Below, piece after piece: positions 7,635 to 9,135 of a stretch of 9,135 nucleotides of DNA. Positions within the stretch are counted from its first letter, which is position 1, and every line of letters starts with the position of its first letter. The notes under the pieces are model-generated. The model was not told the origin of the DNA and did no database searches. It saw nothing but the letters and a program-made list of their open reading frames with translations. The DNA comes from Treponema sp. (GTDB lineage: Bacteria > Spirochaetota > Spirochaetia > Treponematales > Breznakiellaceae): contig WRNF01000045.1 of the NCBI GenBank assembly GCA_009776715.1, positions 1 through 9,135 on the forward strand. The letters run 5' to 3'. A program made the translations under genes and the position numbers.

Positions 7635-8810
7635 TTAAATAACAAGAATAACTAACGAATAGTTATGAAACCGGTTAATTGGCTTGCCGTTTTTGACCGA
7701 AGTCGGGCAAATTTCTCCTCCTGAATATCCTATCATAAAAGGAATATTAGGATATATGGTTTCCCTGACTATTTCCAGTTCTGCCTGAGGATGTATACGC
7801 TGTGTAAGCATCCGGCGGACGATGCAGGGAAACATCAGTACGCCGTTCACACCGGGCATCTCATTTATCTGCAAAACTTTTTGCCGGGTTGTCGATAAAA
7901 TATCTTCCGGATCGATCGTCAGCAAAGTAAAGGTTGAGCCTTCATCAATGTCTCCCCGGAAAATCGCTGTCCCTTCCTCTGTAAAGGAAGCATGCCCGCG
8001 CAAAACAGGTATGCCGTCATAGTCTTCTCGTTTTTTTTGATCTATAAGAAAGGGCACGAACAGATAGGTATCTCCGAGTGCGCCATCGCTTGCAAACCCT
8101 ATGCTTTCAAAATATTTATACGCGTTAATGTTATTGATTTCCTGAACAAAAGGCCCTGACGATTTGGTGATCTCGCCTTTGTAGGGCATAGTTTTTTCAT
8201 GCGGAAGGGTTTCGAAAAGGAAACGGGGATGTATGCTGCCGTAACACAGCACAAAAGACATTGCGGTTTTATAACTTTCCCCGTTATAAATTGTTTCACT
8301 TGCTTCAAAAGTAAGCGTATCGTCTGTGGTAATTGTTCCGAAAATCGGCACATCGGGAATGAGAGGTTTCCATGCGTTTATGTATGCATCCCCTGCATAT
8401 TTTAAAAGAAGCGGGGGAAAAATAAGGGCGAGTTTCGGCATCTCGGAAATTCCGGCTGCGGTTTTTGCAAAAGCTGTTTTAACCGGTTCATTAATGCCTT
8501 CGTTCACGCATCCGGTTACTCCTGTCCTAAACCATGTATCGTCAGAACTTATTACAAAAATAGTTAGAATAAGTTCGCCGGCCTCATTGTCCACAGCCTG
8601 TGAGGCTGTGGTTATTCCTGCCAAATCAAACGGAAGGTTTTCACTGATGTATTTTACTACCCCGGAACTTATAAATTCGGGGTGGCACATTATTATTCCG
8701 ACAGAATTTTCAAGGAGCGTTATTTTTCTCTCAAGCTGTTCATTAATTTCCTTAAGCGCAGTTTCCGGGACATCAATTTCATAAGTGAAAACACTGGCGC
8801 ATTTTAGCAT
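7635..8810 (-). CDS. FIST-domain sensor protein, first tandem copy
   Basis: A 391-residue soluble FIST_N plus FIST_C protein, first gene of the sensory operon. Family blocks are ENSVGIIMCHPEFISSG, GELILTIFVISSDD and KLALIFPP in the N half. REDYDGIPVLRGH, GDIDEGSTFTLL, GVNGVLMFPC and GYSGGEICPTS (from 361) lie in the C half, with H382 in NRFHN near the end. It has no signal peptide or membrane segment. Compared with its neighbour it carries about six extra residues, mainly around GFASDGALGDTYLFV. The ATG at 8810 is chosen over an in-frame ATG at 8876 for two reasons. It has AGGAGG 8 nt upstream, and it yields the MLKCASV start shared with the paralogue. The 22 extra codons would lie in the upstream repeat and Shine-Dalgarno. 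Expression probably depends on the structured repeat leader just upstream. The ligand is unknown. Confidence 0.88.
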   Translation of the reverse strand: MLKCASVFTYEIDVPETALKEINEQLERKITLLENSVGIIMCHPEFISSGVVKYISENLPFDLAGITTASQAVDNEAGELILTIFVISSDDTWFRTGVTGCVNEGINEPVKTAFAKTAAGISEMPKLALIFPPLLLKYAGDAYINAWKPLIPDVPIFGTITTDDTLTFEASETIYNGESYKTAMSFVLCYGSIHPRFLFETLPHEKTMPYKGEITKSSGPFVQEINNINAYKYFESIGFASDGALGDTYLFVPFLIDQKKREDYDGIPVLRGHASFTEEGTAIFRGDIDEGSTFTLLTIDPEDILSTTRQKVLQINEMPGVNGVLMFPCIVRRMLTQRIHPQAELEIVRETIYPNIPFMIGYSGGEICPTSVKNGKPINRFHNYSLVILVI

Positions 8811-8818
8811 ATTTAGTT

Positions 8819-8824
8819 CCTCCT
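8819..8824 (-). promoter_or_regulatory. Shine-Dalgarno of the first FIST gene, overlapping the repeat edge
   Basis: AGGAGG lies 8 nt before the ATG at 8810 and fixes that start. Five of its six bases belong to CTCCCAGGAG (minus strand, 8829-8820). This is copy A's version of the palindromic core CTCCTAGGAG found at the boundary between repeat copies A and B. The ribosome site of this operon is therefore partly built from repeat DNA. Confidence 0.8.
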
Positions 8825-8857
8825 GGGAGTTTGTCGGACTTTGTCCTTTTTGATAAA

Positions 8858-8894
8858 AAAAAATGCGAAAAAACACCGTTTTTGAGCATTTTTT
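8858..8894 (-). terminator. 37-nt hairpin with T9 run in the FIST operon leader (terminator or attenuator)
   Basis: AAAAAATGC (8858-8866) pairs with GCATTTTTT (8886-8894). A symmetric 2x2 internal loop separates this 9-bp stem from an inner 6-bp stem AAAAAC/GTTTTT with a 3-nt loop. On the minus strand the right arm runs into nine T residues (8863-8855), about 30 nt before the Shine-Dalgarno of the first FIST gene. This looks like an intrinsic terminator, although the stem is A/T-rich. The same 37 bases occur unchanged in copy B at 9045-9081, so the structure belongs to the repeat. It may end upstream transcripts or attenuate the FIST operon. Confidence 0.5.
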
Positions 8895-8909
8895 ACTCTG
8901 AAAACTCCG

Positions 8910-8941
8910 AGCTTAAAATCAGCCGAAGCTGATTTTAAGCT
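8910..8941. repeat. Perfect 32-bp palindrome with UUCG tetraloop on the minus strand
   Basis: AGCTTAAAATCAGC (8910-8923) and its exact reverse complement (8928-8941) flank the four bases CGAA. Read as minus-strand RNA the loop is C(UUCG)G, the classic extra-stable tetraloop. Copy B lacks exactly these 32 bases at the matching place: there CTCCG is followed by TAA, then GGAGCCCC (9097-9107). This suggests precise gain or loss of one palindrome within the repeat. Confidence 0.85.
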
Positions 8942-8961
8942 TATGGAGCCCCAAAATCGGA

Positions 8962-8991
8962 GATTTTAGTGGTTTTTTAACCACTAAAATC
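8962..8991. repeat. 13-bp-stem hairpin inside repeat copy A
   Basis: GATTTTAGTGGTT (8962-8974) is the exact reverse complement of AACCACTAAAATC (8979-8991), with a four-T loop. Copy B contains the left arm up to GTGGTTTTT and then diverges, so the hairpin is not complete there within the window. On the minus strand the first-transcribed arm's partner can alternatively pair with GATTTT just downstream, around a TCC loop (8952-8966). Confidence 0.8.
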
Positions 8992-8998
8992 CACAAAA

Positions 8999-9024
8999 CC
9001 GACAGGCTCCTAGGAGTTTGTCGG
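8999..9024. repeat. Palindromic junction between repeat copies A and B
   Basis: CCGACA (8999-9004) and TGTCGG (9019-9024) flank a perfect CTCCTAGGAG core (9007-9016). Only the GG/TT pairs at 9005-9006 and 9017-9018 fail as DNA, and they could form G-U pairs in plus-strand RNA. The dyad is centred exactly where the end of copy A meets the start of copy B. Confidence 0.75.
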
Positions 9025-9135
9025 ACTTTGTCCATTCCAATGAAAAAAAATGCGAAAAAACACCGTTTTTGAGCATTTTTTACTCTGCAAACTCCGTAAG
9101 GAGCCCCAAAATCGGAGATTTTAGTGGTTTTTGAC
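9013..9135. repeat. Hairpin-rich intergenic repeat, copy B, cut by the window end
   Basis: It starts with GGAGTTTGTCGGAC like copy A. After a variable block of about 9 bp it matches 8856-8909 with one difference (A at 8901, C at 9088). It lacks the 32-bp palindrome, then matches 8945-8977 exactly at 9100-9132. The last bases read TTTTTGAC where copy A has a longer hairpin. It holds the same 37-nt hairpin at 9045-9081. No gene is seen in 8811-9135. Confidence 0.8.

Larger units (their letters stand above)
8826..9010. repeat. Hairpin-rich intergenic repeat, copy A, with terminal inverted repeats
   Basis: This 185-bp unit starts with GGAGTTTGTCGG (8826-8837) and ends with CCGACAGGCTCC (8999-9010), which are inverted repeats matching at 10 of 12 positions. 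It has an overlapping direct copy starting 187 bp to the right. Inside are a short GGAC/GTCC dyad (8836-8846), a 37-nt imperfect hairpin, a perfect 32-bp palindrome and a 13-bp-stem hairpin. No credible ORF covers it. The architecture resembles a small non-autonomous palindromic element such as a MITE. No transposase is present, and no clear target duplication is seen: the junctions read TG on the left and TA on the right. Confidence 0.75.

Noticed and set aside
8326..8784. Plus-strand open frame of 152 codons
   Set aside because: It is antisense to the conserved FIST_N domain of the first FIST gene and shows no family features.
8811..8876. 22-codon N-terminal extension of the first FIST gene
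   Set aside because: It would be encoded by the repeat hairpin and the AGGAGG site, and the paralogue has no such extension.
8811..9010. A sigma-70 promoter for the FIST operon
   Set aside because: Several A/T-rich hexamers exist, but no pair with good match and 16-18 bp spacing stood out, so no site is called.
8811..9135. CRISPR array
   Set aside because: There are only two copies of a long, hairpin-rich unit of about 187 bp with near-identical interior. There are no short repeats with unique spacers, and no cas gene is nearby.

Overview
The window is from a bacterial chromosome of moderate GC content. It holds seven genes, all on the minus strand, so they are read from the right end of the window to the left. 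The leading guess for the organism is a spirochaete of the Treponema type. This rests on a GldA/GldF/GldG-like ABC operon ending in a DUF4340 gene, on the style of the cytoplasmic hybrid histidine kinase, and on repeat-rich intergenic DNA. No rRNA or other marker is present, so this is a family-resemblance argument. A Bacteroidetes or Firmicutes relative is not excluded.

Right block (4697-9135), in transcription order. First comes an intergenic region of about 320 bp (8811-9135) made almost entirely of two direct copies of a hairpin-rich repeat unit with a 187-bp period. Copy A (8826-9010) is bounded by imperfect terminal inverted repeats. It carries three strong stem-loops, one of which ends in a T9 run on the coding strand shortly before the first gene. 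Next are two tandem FIST-domain sensor paralogues (8810-7635 and 7613-6456). After them comes a soluble PAS / histidine kinase / receiver hybrid kinase (6454-4697), whose start codon lies one base after the second FIST stop. The layout fits a one-operon cytoplasmic sensory system in which two FIST proteins feed one hybrid kinase. It resembles the known pairing of FIST-type NosP proteins with hybrid kinases, but here the FIST gene is duplicated.

Left block (178-4597). A plausible promoter in the 99-bp gap precedes a tightly packed four-gene ABC operon: ATPase, six-TM permease, a GldG-like membrane-anchored auxiliary protein and a membrane-anchored DUF4340 protein. Junctions are a 4-nt overlap, a 7-nt gap and an 11-nt overlap, each with a good Shine-Dalgarno sequence. 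The products probably form one envelope complex with a cytoplasmic motor and two large extracytoplasmic domains. The substrate is unknown.

Left edge (1-177) has no gene. It holds a GC-rich stem-loop just after the ABC operon, a small inverted-repeat region, and a short tandem repeat of about 10 bp at bases 1-37 that may continue outside the window.

The least ordinary parts are the duplicated FIST sensors with one kinase, and the structured repeat leader, in which one copy differs from the other by a precise 32-bp perfect palindrome.
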